Assembly: GCA_001584585.1 (NCBI GenBank)
Contig: LSYV01000035.1
Location: forward strand, 210,427 to 274,426
From: Gonium pectorale
Lineage: Eukaryota; Chlorophyta; Chlorophyceae; Chlamydomonadales; Volvocaceae
DNA length: 64,000 nt
Reading direction: 5' to 3'
The position numbers were made by a program, and so were the translations under genes. Of the stretch, positions 32,943-45,074 are shown piece after piece. Under the pieces are notes generated by a model. It was given only the letters and a program-made list of their open reading frames with translations, searched no databases and was not told the DNA's origin. Every line of letters starts with the position of its first letter. Positions within the stretch are counted from its first letter, which is position 1.

Positions 32943-35900
32943 TCAAAGCGTGGGGAAGGGCTGCACGTTGAGGCTCCGGCACCACTCCACGAAGCTCAGC
33001 GCACCGGCCACCGCCTGCTTGGCCTGCTTCAGCGGCAGGCCCGCCGCCGCTGCCGCGCTCGCGCTCGCGGCCGCCGCCGCCGCCGCTCCCTCCAGCAGCT
33101 GCTTGGACAGCTGCGCCGCGACGTCGCGCCCCAGCTGCCTCAGCTGCGGGTGCTGCATCGTCTGTTCCTCGTAGCCATCCCGATGCACAGGGATCAAGCG
33201 AGCCGCCAGCGCACCGGCTCCCTCCTGCGCGCCGGGCAGGAGGGCCACCGACGGCACCGGGAAGCGCCGCATGTGTGCAGCGCGGGCGGCAACGTCGTCT
33301 TCCGCCGGCGGAAGCGCGCCCAAGCCCATAGCCTGGAAGGCCGCCTCCAGCAGCGGCGCCGAGAGCGAGCCCGAGCAGTGATCGTGCACACCGCTGCCGG
33401 CCGTACCATAGCGCTGCTGCGGCTCCTCGGTGTTGCTGACGAGGACCGCCGTCCCCACATCCAACACCAGCGGCACTGCCCGCGCCATCACCGCGGCCAG
33501 GCTCACGCACGGCAGCGCCGCAAGCTGGACGCCGCCGCCCTCACTACCACCGCCGCTACCCGGCAGCAGGGCGTAGAGCTTTGGGGACATGATCCGGTAG
33601 GCGCTGCCCCAGGACGACCACAGGAGGGCGTTGAGGCCGGCAAGCCGGGCGTCCGAGTCCCACAGCGCGTGCAGGTGGGCGTGTGCGCTGGGCGGGTGGG
33701 TGCCCGGGGCCGGGGGCGAGGGCGGCCCAAGGGTGGGGCCTCGCTGAAAGTGGTAGAGCGCGTACGCGAGCGGCATTAGCTCCGGCGGCCACTGCCGCAG
33801 CTTGCGAGCGCCGAACCCGAGCAATCCCCGACCGGCCTGTTGGCATACCGTTGAACAGCAGACAAATGGGGTGTTGGGCGAATCCAGGTGTGCCGCCATG
33901 CCGGAGAAGGCCACGGGGAATGGGCGACGGGCGACCAGTGTTCGCTGAGACGGGGCACAGCGCACATGCGCAATGCGGCAACGCAGCTTTGCTGGTCGGT
34001 GCACAGCACATTTGACCAGTGGCTCGTGCCTGTCTCACCTTCACCTCCTCGCCGCACCGCGCGCCCACCAGGCCCAACGCCGCGCCCACCGCGTATCGCG
34101 CCTCCTCAGCCCGTCGGCAGTCCCTGCGAGCGCGCGCCAAGACATGAAGGTAGATGCCGCTGGCGAAGACACAGCTATCCACGGCAGCAGCTGCCCGAGG
34201 CAAGAAGCGCATCAAATGTCTTATCGGAGCACGTGTCCGACCAGGAGACACGGGGACATGGCCGGGCAGAAGCACAGCCAGTCCAGGAGCTCACCTGAAC
34301 GCGCCCGCCTTCTTGGCCTCCAGGGCTGCCTGCTTGCCCAGCAGGGCCGCCGCAGCCGTGGGGTTGACCGAGCGCAGAAACTCCCCGCGGCTCTCCACCA
34401 CTTGTATCTTGCGCGTCACCACACGGGTCACGCGGTACAGCTGCGACGAGCCGCTAGTCTCCACGTACTGGAACACCACCTGCGTACGTCACGTGGGGCT
34501 GAGTCACTGCGACGGCGATGCCTGAATTCGACAGTGCCTGTTTCGCACGGTATGCCTTGTGAAGATTCGGCCTTCCGATGCCGCATGGAAGGACGCAATG
34601 CACATGTTGCAGCTGAGTCCGCATCCGTGATGGCCTGGCAGGGCCGAGGGGCCTCACTGCCAGCCCTGCCTACCTGCAGCACAAGAGCGGGGATGTCATC
34701 GAGGTCGTGAGTGACCTCGAGCCGCAGGGAGGCGCCGCGGCCGACCTCCACCGCCGATACGGCGCACGCGGCCGGGGATAGGTAGAAGGGGCCGCGGCCG
34801 AGCGCGTCGGGCGCCCAGGCCAGCACTGGGGCCTTGCCCTGCGCCGCTGCCGTGCTGAGCGCCTCGGTGCCAGCCGCGGAAGACGGGCCATCGCCAGCAG
34901 AGCCGGGCAACAGGCCGTATGCGTGATCCGCCTTTACAAGGGACCCATGGGGACATAGAAGCCGTAAAGGGGGTACAATGAAGATCCTTGGGCTCAGTAT
35001 TCGTATTGGACGAATACAAATGAATCTATGCGGAGAGTGACCGAAACGGCCATTGTACCCGATCATAGGCGCCATAGCGGCCCCAGCAGCATCAAACCTG
35101 TGAGCGAGACGCACCCGTATCGTGTCCAGCGGCCCCAGCCACTGCAGAGGCCGCAGGCCCTCGGAGCAGAAGCAGTCCAGGTAACCCTCAACACCAAACC
35201 GCCGGGTCAGCGCCACTGACAGCTGCTTCGCCAGCAGCTTGCCCACGAAGCCGCCCGTCGGCCCGCCGCCCGCCCGAGCGTCTGCGTCCTTGGCGTCCGC
35301 TGGTGCTCCGTTGGGGTCTTCCGGGCTCCAGCGCTGCAGCTGGTGGTGGTGGTGCTGCGCATTGAGCTGCGGCATGAGCTCGCCGCCGCTGCCGTGCGCG
35401 ATGGCGGTCAGCAGGGGCGCGTTGATGCCCGTTACTGTGCCTGCATAACAAACAACACAAGGACAGACGCGTGCGCCTGTATCAAGAAACAAAATGCCCG
35501 GGCGGTGGTCCGCCTTAGCAACCACTGCTGCACACCACCGTTGCATTGCAGCGTATCGCTTGTGAACGCCATAATTGCCCAGCCACCACTGTGGGCGCCT
35601 GATCGTAAAACTACAAGGGCGCCACTGTCGCCCTCGGCGAGCAACTCACAGGTGAAGATGTCGATGGGCACGCCCATCTTGCCCGCCGCCGACCCGATTG
35701 CGACGCCAGAATCCAGCGCCGCCGCCACTGTGCGGTTCTCAGGACCGCGGCCCTTCTCCGTCACCGCCTGGCGCAGAGGAAGATAAGAACAGCAGAGGGG
35801 TGTGAGTACCTGGGTGTACTGCCCGTATAATCAGCACGTGTACACCAGCAGTCATGACACCCGGCTCGCTCCGCACGCGTCAGACAGTCCAATACGCATG

Positions 35901-38481
35901 AACATTCCCGGCCTCTCCGTCGAGACAGACGCGCCCAGCGCAGTTAAGTATCCCGCCACCCCACAGCCAATGCGCCACACCTGATCAAGAAGCTCCAGGG
36001 GAACAGCTCCAGGGCCCCGGGTGGCGGGGCCTCCAGTCAAGACCACGACCCGACAGCCGTACAGACAATGCTGCCGGCTAAGGTCGATTCCAGCATGGGC
36101 GGCAATGAGCGAGAGCGCGGCCTCCATGGCCGTGCACATGTGCCTGCATTACGGCACAGGGGACGAACGTGTCGGGGTTGCAGCCACCGGTATGCCGTGG
36201 AGGCACGACGGGGCACAAGGGATGAACAAGCTTGGCTGTGCGCACCGTCTGCGTAGGGTTGGTGCAGTCCTAGCACCACAATCGGTGTGGGAGACAATAC
36301 GATGGTGCACCCGGCACTCGGAGCAACCTGGGCATCTCTCCGTATCCCTCCACTGGCGTCCGATCAAAAGGGTACGCACAAGACAGTGCTGTAAAGCCAG
36401 ACCGACGACGTACCGCGCCCTCTCCCGGACGGGCGCATCCATCTGCACGGTGCGCAGGCTGGCAAGCACCTTGGGCAGCCGGGAAGAGCACTCCCGCAGC
36501 TCCCCGACTAATAGATTGGCCGCACCACTGCAGCTGCTGCTGGCGCCTTCCTGCTGCGCGACAGCGGCCGGGCTCCTGGCCGCGACGGTTGCGGCACAGT
36601 GCCTGTTCAGCAGCAGCTGCACGGTCGCCTGGAGCTCCCCAGCCGGTGACACTGCCGCAGCGGCCACGCGGCCCGGTGCCGCGCCCGAGGCCGCTCCCGG
36701 CAGGGGCAGCACGTGCGCGCAGCGCCGCGTGCCGAGGTTGTGCACGGCAACGCAGCCGTCGAAGGTGACAAGTGAGATCCGCGTGGTGGGCGGCAGGGAG
36801 GGGCTAGAGAGCACCGACAGGAGCGCCTCCTTGGCGCCCTGCGAGGGTGAGGTGCGCACATAGGTGTGGACTTTGAGGTGCTGCACCCGTGCTTGCATTG
36901 CAACCTATGTCCCACCGTCTGCTGCGACGAGGACAACGCGGCAGGGCGTGGCACTAGCAACACATGCAGGCACGCATTCTTTTGGGGACGTGGGACTCGA
37001 CCGCACAGCAGTTGCTCAGCCAACCAAAGGGATAGCGCGACGCTTTTGCATAGGAGCTGGGTACAGTAGGCCAGCGGACCATCACATTGGATAGCGGCAG
37101 CGGCATGGATGCACCGCCTCCCACCTGCAGGTCGCCGGGATCCATGGTTGTGTCGACAGCGAACACCACATGGCCGGGCAGCTGCTGCAGCACCGGGTGC
37201 CCGTCGGGGAGACGACACACGTACTCGACCCCCTCCGAAAACAGCTCCGGGTAGGCCTGCAGTAACGAAGCGGTGAAGGCATTTGCGGCGTGCAAAGGAT
37301 GCCACGCATGAAAGCGGCAACGCGCCCAGGGATGCAGCCCCTCTGTATGCCAAAACAACCTGCTTGAGCACCATGATTCGCTGCAACAAGGAGCTTACCT
37401 GAATGTCCGTCGTCGGCAGCTGCTCCCTGTTGATGTTCACTGTCCCGCACAGGTTGCATTTCCACACACCCTTGGCCAGGTTCGTCTACGGAAGGGCGGA
37501 GGGTGCGCGGCCATGCGCGGCGGAAGGGGTCCTGGAACCGGAGCGCTGCCGCTGCGGCGGCTGATGTGCGCCTCATACTTAGGGCCCACGTACTACGGGA
37601 ACAGCAGCATGAGCAACTGCCGCGTACGCAGCTCCCAAGTTGCACAAGTTAGCAAGCCGCAACAACTCACTGCACTGCGAGCACGAGTGCAGAGACACCC
37701 CCTCCGCAGCACTTATTCCCTTACCGCAGCATTACGATGAAGTCGTGCACACAGGGCTCATCAGGGAGAGCGGGCCCTATGTGTCAGTTGGTCTCACCTT
37801 GCAGTAGACGTTCATGAAGCCCGCACAGCCGTTGCATCTCACAGGGCGGGCGTGTTGCTGCTGCAGCGTCGGTCGCAGACCGAGGTGCGGGAGGAAATCG
37901 ATGTGGACACCTGAGCACGCACTCCCAGGATGCGCGACAATGGCACGTTCGGTGTTAGGCTCAACTCCCTGGTATGTATCACATAAGGGGCAAACGTGTC
38001 CGTCCCATGGATCCGGTGTAGCAGGAGTCCTGGCGCGCACGCCGCGCCGCAACGTGCATGCATTAAGTGCCCAAGTCGGCCGTCCAGGGGAGACGAGGTG
38101 ACGTGCGGCGGGACGTAGTCGGCAGAAACACGTGCACTATCATGTACAGCAAAGGCCCATACAACCCGGGCCCTGCTCACCTAGGGGAACACCGCACGTG
38201 TTTGCGAATGCCTTTTGGTTGACAACCTGCGGCACACGCGACGACAACACGCCCGTGAGCGCCCAAACAAACCATGCGGCTGTGTACTTCGGGCGTGTTC
38301 ACGCCGTACCGCTTGACGGCCGTGCCCATAAAGCACGGTGCCTTTCTGATAAGCAGCCCCTACTCACACATGTCGAGACAAGGGTGAGACAGTGCTCCGC
38401 AGTTCGCAGCGGCTCCGCAGCGGGGTTGGATGTTGGGTCTTTCTGGGTTTCGGCCATCGGAGCCTCCGTGGATGACGACAT
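32943..38481 (-). CDS. Sec23/Sec24-like transport protein (divergent plant/algal clade)
   Basis: Twelve exons in phase: 38370-38481, 37798-37910, 37399-37485, 37125-37256, 36414-36838, 35981-36143, 35650-35767, 35115-35440, 34674-34931, 34295-34479, 34039-34159 and 32943-33836; about 977 residues. Sec23 and Sec24 form the inner COPII coat at ER exit sites. A zinc finger has C63, C66, C85 and C88 (VRCNGCAGFMN ... VWKCNLCGTVN). A trunk (vWA-like) domain follows (GHVVFAVDTTMDPGDLQ, GAKEALLSVLSS, RISLVTFDGCVAVHNL, VVVLTGGPATRGPG), then a beta-barrel-like part and a helical C-terminus with LPLAYALYHFQRGP. The order matches the plant 'Sec23/Sec24 transport family' (At2g27460 type) more than canonical Sec23 or Sec24. 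The C-terminus contains alanine runs. The first exon, with a weak GTGTGA donor, is the least certain. Confidence 0.82.
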
Positions 38482-38990
38482 TTGTCTGAAGCAGTTGATA
38501 TACCACCCTCTCACACGGCACCTGCTGGGTCCGCTACGCCAGTTGCGTGGCGCTTGCCTCGGCAATTGCTAAGCTTCCCCTTGCGATAGGAGCAAAGCGC
38601 TCCATAGTGGGTATTATAGCAGAAAACGGGTTCAAATGCCTAGTGCACGTCTACACGCAACGATTGATCAACGCATCTCGGTCCCGAGAACGCGTCTCGT
38701 TCTTTTCAATTATATGTTTGGTTCCTGTGATGCAGAAAGGAATTCAACGCTTGGTGGGAGAGCGCACCTACGAAGCGGGGGGACTGTGCCAGGATCCAAA
38801 CCGTTGCCGTGGTGCGTTGCGTGGTGTCTATAGGTTGTGTCGCATGCATCCTTGAAGCACATACGCGACGGCTCGCGTTACATACACGGTTCTCTCTTAC
38901 ACCCTCAAAGGAAACGAACGGACAGGAAGATCTTAGCGTGTGAACTCGGAAGCGTGTCTTGTAAGCCACCATTCCTGCTTCCCAGGAAGA
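38482..38990. promoter_or_regulatory. Head-to-head promoter region, Sec23/24-like and DDI1
   Basis: 509 bp between two divergent start codons, moderately AT-rich. It must hold both promoters. No specific element recognised. Confidence 0.45.
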
Positions 38991-41900
38991 ATGCAGCTTA
39001 CTGTGACCACGCCTGATGGGGAGCACGTGTTCCCGATAGAGGTTAGCCCACAGCTTGGGCTGTCCCGATGGGGCTGCCCCTCGTGGTGCCACCCTTCCCC
39101 TCATCTCTCGCGGTTGCATTCTTCCCCTAGGTTGACGGCACCACGTCAGTCTCTGACATTAAGGCCATCTGTGAGGCGGAGACTGGGCTGCCCTCCGCGT
39201 CCTTTGCGCTCGTGCACAATGGGCGGCCCTTGCTAGACAGGTACGGGTTCTGGCACCGTGCGTGCCGCTCCGTATGCTTCTCAAACCACTCCGCTTAGCA
39301 TTTACCACTCCAGCTGAGCGCGTTTCGCAGTGCTACGCTGTCTTCAGCGGGCGCGCAGCCTGGCGACATGCTCATCCTCCTGCAAGTGCAGCAGCAGGCT
39401 CGGGGACAGCCCGCCCGCGGCGGCGCCGGTGCTGCTGGTCCGCAGGGGAACCAGACGATGCAGCGGAATCCAGATGGCAGCCTGGTCAATCCTGCGGCGG
39501 CTATTCAGGCCCTCAAGTCCGACCGCAATACGATGGACCACTTCCGCTCGCACGCACCGAAGCTATACGACGCCATCATGAACGACAACGTGGCAGCGTT
39601 GCAAGAGGAGCTCCGGCGGGCTCACAAGTGAGTGCTAACTTCCTAAACACAGCACTATTCGGAGAGCCTGTTACATCCCACGGAAGCGTAACCTGGTGTG
39701 GGCGACGAAGTCGAGTACTTCAGCCGTCGCTTGGGTCCTCCGTCCGGGCCTTTCGCGTTGCTCCCACGATAGCTGGCCGCCTACGTGTTCGCCGTCGCCT
39801 ACGTGTCGCCTCTGCAGGCTCCAGAACGACAACGATGCGGAGCTGGAGCGGCTGTACCAGATGCAGGAGGAGGACCCCTTCAATCCCGAGCTACAGGTGA
39901 GTCCTTTTTACTGACGTGGGCAGGAGGGGCCTGGCCCGGGATTTGTATTCCTTACAGCTGGCGCAAGTGCATCCCCCCTTGAGCCCCTTTATGTCCTGCA
40001 ATACGGAGCGTGATCGCCATCTGCTGGAGGGGTGGAGCCGAGTCAAATTGCTGGCTCGGTCTGCCGTAGATTCCGCGCATGCACGATGGTGACACCTTGC
40101 TCGCCTTACCAGGCCACCACTCCTCCACGGGTCCCCTCGCCTCCAGGCTAAGATCGAGGACGCCATCCGGCGAAAGAACATCGACGAGAACTACGAAGCA
40201 GCCATGGAGCACAACCCCGAGGTGGGGCCTTACGGTCACGTGCGGCCAGCGCGGCATCCTGCGGTGTTAGGTTTTGTGACCTGTACCTTGCACCGGCTGC
40301 TCGTGCCACGCTGCCCTCGCGACGCATACCATCCGACAGGGACCGCGGGCCATCAATTTTTGGCGTGTGAACCCGCCATACGGCACCCCCATCCTGCCGT
40401 TGTGCCGCTCGCCTGTGCGCAGAACTTCATCCAGGTCCACATGCTGTACGTGGACATGGAGGTCAACGGCGTGCACGTCAAGGCCTTTATCGACAGCGGC
40501 GCGCAGATGACAATCATGACGGCGGCCTTTGCGGAGAAATGTCACCTCACCCGCCTCATGGACGAGCGCTTCAAGGGCATGGCCGTCGGGGTCGGGTCCT
40601 CCAGGATCTTGGGCAAGATCCACCAGGTACGGGGCTAGCTGCGGGCGCCAGCGCTTCGCATAGCCGTCGTGTTTTCCGGCCGCGACCGGGTCCCAGTTCT
40701 TTGGCGTAGGGCCATTGGCTACTACGCGTAAGCAGCATACGCACTAACTTGATAATGCCACCCTTCTGGGCTTTCTTCGGTCGCAGACTTGCAGGTCCCT
40801 GGCGTCATAGGGATGCAAACAGCGTGCTCGGTATGATAAGGCGACCAGGATACGAAAGCACATGCGCTTAAGACATGAGCCCTGCTCAACCCTTGATGGG
40901 GGAACTCAGGAGGGCGCGTAGCGAGTCTTTCTGGCTCGTATAGTTGTGCAGAGTTCCCCTTCCCTCCAAACGACAAAGCGGCGGAGCCTGCTGTGGCGAC
41001 GGACGCAACGCCATCACGTGCGCATAACATATACGGCCCCTTTGTGTTTGTGTGCGTAGGCCAAGATGAAGGTGGGCGACCAGGTGGTCACCACGGCCAT
41101 CACCGTGCTGGAGCAGAAGACGGGCCCGCAGTTCATCTTCGGCTTGGACATGCTCCGCCGACATCAATGCTGCGTTGACCTGGTGAGGGCCCGGGTAGTA
41201 GATCGCGAGGGTGGTTGGGACGGGGGGGGTCGCGTGCGGCACGTGTACGGTCACGTGCTCTTGCCGTGGACTACAGACTAAGTTTGCTGATATGATTTCT
41301 GTAATGACATACGCGCTACCGCTTTGCTTTGTTGGACAGACTGGCTGAAGCCGGCTTTCGGGCTCGTAAGCATCCTTGAATTAGATGCGTTCCCTCCATT
41401 ACGGGCCGGGCATCGTTGCTTGTCTGAATGGCTTCGAACCCGCCACCAGGCGAAGAACGTGCTGCGCATTGGCTCTTGCGGCGTGGAGCTCCCGTTCCTC
41501 GCGGAAAGCCAAATCCCCAAGGACTTTTCGGAGCACGTCGAGGACGTCAGCGAGGCGGAGGCGAACCGCCGCATGGAGTCCGGTGAGAATGTGTTTTGCT
41601 GCAGCGTAATGGTTGTGCCGGGGAGGCGTCAAGCCCAAACGATAAAATGGCCCTAAAGGATGATCTCTTGCCCCCGCTGGTGAGGGAAACGCGCCGGTTG
41701 GAGGGCACAGTATGCGTTACGATCCACCCCGGACGTCAACTCCCAACATACTCATGTGATGGTGGAACCCGTGGACGCCGGTGACGGTTCATTTTGCAAT
41801 GCCATCGTGCATCGCTCTGCTGGAGACCCGCTATACATGGATGCCAACTGTTCCCTCCCCTTCACACAACAGATGCGGCCGCGGCCAAGGACAAGATGGA

Positions 41901-42159
41901 CACGGACGCGCCGGCAGCCGCAAGCGGGCAGCCTGCGCAAGCGCCCGCTCCCGCCGCCCAGCCGGCCGCGGCGCCTCGGCCGGCTGCACAACCTGCGCCA
42001 CAGGTGCCACCGAGCACTGCTGGATCAGTGGCAGCAGACAATGAGGCCAAAATCGCCCAGCTGATGGCTCTGGGCGCGGACCGGAACACCGCCGTCCAGG
42101 CGCTGCACGCCGCAGGTGGCAACGTTGACATGGCCGCGAGTTTCATGTTTGACATGTGA
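38991..42159 (+). CDS. DDI1: DDI1, ubiquitin-shuttle aspartic protease
   Basis: Nine exons in phase: 38991-39041, 39131-39240, 39331-39627, 39818-39896, 40147-40221, 40423-40626, 41060-41182, 41450-41582 and 41873-42159; 452 residues, close to the usual DDI1 length. It carries ubiquitinated clients to the proteasome and cleaves some of them in cytosol and nucleus. An N-terminal ubiquitin-like domain begins MQLTVTTPDGEHVFPIEV and includes ALVHNGRPLLD. The retroviral-type aspartyl protease domain (about 205-330) has the active-site AFIDSGAQMTIM with D228, then FKGMAVGVGSSRILGKIH and FIFGLDMLRRHQCCVDL. After an A-, P- and Q-rich linker, the C-terminal UBA domain (about 408-450) has KIAQLMALGADRNTAVQALH. 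All three domains are intact, including the DSGA variant normal for this family. Confidence 0.95.
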
Positions 42160-43259
42160 AGAGCGCAGGGAGATTAGTGAACTCGCGTGGGCATGTGTGC
42201 ACCAATGTATCGGGATTGCAACGCTATTGCGTAAGTGTATGATGACCATGTGGTGTAGTAAAGGCTTATGTTTGGGGTAACCTTGCATGACCGGCTGCTC
42301 AGCGGCATGGACGGGACTCACATGGCCAGAGAGGCAAGAAGAGTGCCGTGGAGCTCAAGAGACTTGATCGTGCCTGTGCTCATCCGGATAGGAGTTGTCG
42401 TTTGGCCCCCACCGTATCGCTGCTTGCCCCTGGCAACCTGTGTGCATATATGACACTGTACTACCGAGATCACTTGGGATGCGGCGGACGTAATGTGCGT
42501 CAAAGGTACTCCTCCTTATCTCCGTATCTCATACCGTGCATAGTGCATGTGAACGGAGTGACAGCAGGTATGCTCGCCTGACTCGATGGTTAAAGTGATT
42601 GGGTGATGCATGATTGCTACGCATCCAGCGTCCTTGTCCCCTCGCTCGATCAGCCTACACTGAGCTAAGCAGTGACGGTGTGTTGTCATACATCCTGCAG
42701 TCATGATGTCAGCCTGTAAAGCTCCCTGGACTGCTCGGTGGTGCCCCAAGAGTATGCATACTCGGCCTACACATTGTACTACATTGTGGCCTGCCTTCCC
42801 CGTATCTGGTTCTCTTTTTTGTGGGTCTTTAAGAGTAAGAGCAACACATCCTGCACATACGGTCTGGCTGGTTCTCGCAGCTCAAAAACCTAGCGGTTCC
42901 ATACTGCATTCATTAATGGCTTGCTGGAAACCAGCCCGACAGCAGGTGGCTACCTGGCTAGAACTCCTGCACCAGATCTACATCCCACAAGAGCGCATGC
43001 CAACATCATACGCTCCGTACAAAGGAAGTAAGCATTGCTAGTACAAGATCGCTTGCTTTGGCCTTGCTGGTACGCTTGGACCTGGACGCACCTCCTGGCA
43101 CCGCACCGGGCGGTTTCGAGCTGCAACTGACCGTGCCCGTGCCAGAGATTTCGGCACTGCATCTGACCATGGTCCACAACACCAAACGAACCCCATAGGC
43201 GCCAATACCCGCGGCTTCATTCCCACCATTGCTCGCCTCATTACCTCCTAACTCTCCCC
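42160..43259. other. Convergent intergenic region
   Basis: 1.1 kb between the stops of DDI1 and the p32 gene. Contains only short unconvincing frames; likely 3' untranslated regions and spacer. Confidence 0.4.
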
Positions 43260-44000
43260 TCACTTGCCCACGAACTTCTCCACATCCGCCAGCCACGCCT
43301 GGTATTCCCGCTGCTCCTTGTCGTAAATGAGGAAGCGCAGGTACTCGCCCAGCTCGGCCGTGATGCCGCGCTCCTCCAGATAGGCCCCAAACGTGCGCTG
43401 CAGGTTGTCGTCGAGCTCATCAAAGACAGGCCCCGAGTACATCGACTCAGATCCGAGGCCGTCCTTGGGCTCCAGAGAGACGTGGTTGATGTTGACAGAG
43501 TTCCCGTCGCTCTCGCACTCAAACACGAGGTTCTTCTCACCCTTGCTGACCGACACGTTGAAGGCGACGGTGGAGACGCCCTCGCTGTCCTCGGTCTCCT
43601 CGCCCTCATACGGCGACGGCTGGTTATTCACGTGGAGGTCGATGTTGATCTCCTCACCCTTGTAAGTTCGGGAGAGGGAGAGGAGCGTGTCCCCTGGCTG
43701 CTCGGTCAGCTTGAAGGGCGCGGGCGGGCCCCCCGACACCTGCTCCGGGCGCGTGTAGTTTTTCTTCTCGTACTCCACCTCCTCCTGAAGCAGGCTGCTG
43801 AGGCTGCTCTGCAGCCCCGTGCTAGTGGTAAACCCGCGGCATAGCGCGGCCGCCGTTCGGAGGAGCGAAGCTGATTGCACTGCCAGCGCAGGCTCCTGAG
43901 CGACGGTCCGCGCGGCAAGCGCGGCCGCCTGGTTCCTTGCCGCGCTGCATTGCTGCAGCACGCCGCAGATGCCGCGCAGAAGCCGCTGTCGGGAGGCCAT
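43260..44000 (-). CDS. Mitochondrial p32/MAM33 (C1QBP) family acidic matrix protein
   Basis: A single uninterrupted frame of 246 residues from the ATG at 44000; the same frame has a GTG nine bases upstream that I do not use. p32/MAM33 proteins form doughnut-shaped acidic trimers in the mitochondrial matrix and support oxidative phosphorylation and mitochondrial ribosome function. The first 60 residues are rich in R, A, Q and S with few acidic residues, as in a mitochondrial presequence. The mature part is acidic and shows family features: GEEINIDLHVNNQ, VAFNVSVSKGEKNLVFECES, YSGPVFDELDDNLQRTFGAY and the closing LGEYLRFLIYDKEQREYQAW. It is the only clearly intronless gene in the window, and its length is normal for the family. 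Confidence 0.93.
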   Translation of the reverse strand: MASRQRLLRGICGVLQQCSAARNQAAALAARTVAQEPALAVQSASLLRTAAALCRGFTTSTGLQSSLSSLLQEEVEYEKKNYTRPEQVSGGPPAPFKLTEQPGDTLLSLSRTYKGEEINIDLHVNNQPSPYEGEETEDSEGVSTVAFNVSVSKGEKNLVFECESDGNSVNINHVSLEPKDGLGSESMYSGPVFDELDDNLQRTFGAYLEERGITAELGEYLRFLIYDKEQREYQAWLADVEKFVGK

Positions 44001-44434
44001 CGTGGACACCGAAGACGATCAACGCGTACACCCCGCAAGCAGTCGCAAGCTCCACGTAAACAAGCGATGCCACTTGATCGACGCAGACAATATGCACATT
44101 GATGGGAGACGGCCCATCGCCGGAAGCTCGTCCTGCTCACGACAGGAAACTTCCTGCCTCACGAAAGGTCGGCGACGATTCTTGCCGCTCAATGCACGCG
44201 CACAGATTCTACTCTCCACGTGTCTAATATTGCATTATCGCGCTTGATCGCTTGTGTGTCTTATAACATAATGACTGAGTAACTTTGCCGAGGTTTCGGC
44301 AAAGCATTCAAGATTCTTGTAGTGTTGAAGCGCTGAATCAGTTTGCGATACCTGTGGGTCAGGCAACACCATAGCGGCATAGGCATTCACCTGTCGCTCG
44401 GCTCTAGGACGCCCCTTGCCCAGCCGGTGTCAAA
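44001..44434. promoter_or_regulatory. Head-to-head promoter region with a hairpin
   Basis: 434 bp between the starts of the p32 gene and the 87-residue gene. At 44283-44304 there are 9-bp perfect inverted arms (ctttgccga and tcggcaaag) around a 4-nt loop, which could be a regulatory protein site or simply a chance hairpin. Confidence 0.45.
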
Positions 44435-45074
44435 ATGGATGACTCAGTGGAGCCTCGCAAGACAAAGAAGCAGTTCGCCCGAGTTGGCGCGAACTCGGTC
44501 CACATTGTGGGCCCACACTGCGGGATAGCGGCCGAGTACATGGAGCCATCGCCGAAGAAGACGATTCCCATTGCTGCTCTGGAAGCGGCCCGGGGTGTAG
44601 AGACTCACATGATCAAGGCGCGCAAGGTAGGCGACATGCAATGACGGGGGCGGACGCATGTTGACGGGCGGGCTTGTTGGGCGTGTTGGGGCGCTTGTCA
44701 GCTCCCGTTATCTTTACCACGGCTGCTACGGCGGTGCTCTGTTGTTGCATGTTGATCATCTGCTGTGGTCTGCACGTCCATGCGTGTCTGCGGTGTGCGG
44801 CTTGGGATGACGTGGTTGGGCCTTAGGCAGGTACTGTAAAATGGGGTTGGCTGCAGAGGGCCTTGCGTTCCGTAAGTGTATGTACTATGTTTTGGCGAAC
44901 ATTGTTTGCAAGAGAGCGCAACTGCTGCATGCACCGAGTCCAGCCGTATCTGGTCGTGAGTTCGCATGGCATGCATCTCGTGCCCTTCCTAACACAACGC
45001 AGACCGCTGACTCGTTGAAGGCCCGTGAGAACAGCAGCCACATCTACACGGCGGGGAAGGGCTGGGGAGGATGA
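44435..45074 (+). CDS. Small basic protein of unknown function
   Basis: Two exons, 44435-44626 and 45003-45074, joined in phase across a GTAGGC...acgcag intron; 87 residues. It starts MDDSVEPRKTKKQFARV, contains NSVHIVGPHCGIAAEYM and KKTIPIAALEAARGVE, and ends SSHIYTAGKGWGG. It is basic and soluble-looking, with no signal peptide or membrane helix. Codon choice is GC-rich at third positions and the splice sites are good, so I consider it a real gene. I do not recognise the family. Its small size and shared promoter region with the mitochondrial p32 gene do not by themselves indicate a role. Confidence 0.65.

Noticed and set aside
32910..33779. 289-codon open frame on the plus strand
   Set aside because: It is antisense to the last exon of the Sec23/24-like gene, whose minus-strand frame is spliced in phase and matches a family; GC-rich exons often leave open antisense frames.
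32943..38481. Canonical Sec24
   Set aside because: Motif order and spacing fit the divergent plant Sec23/24-like clade better; typical Sec24 cargo-site motifs were not found.
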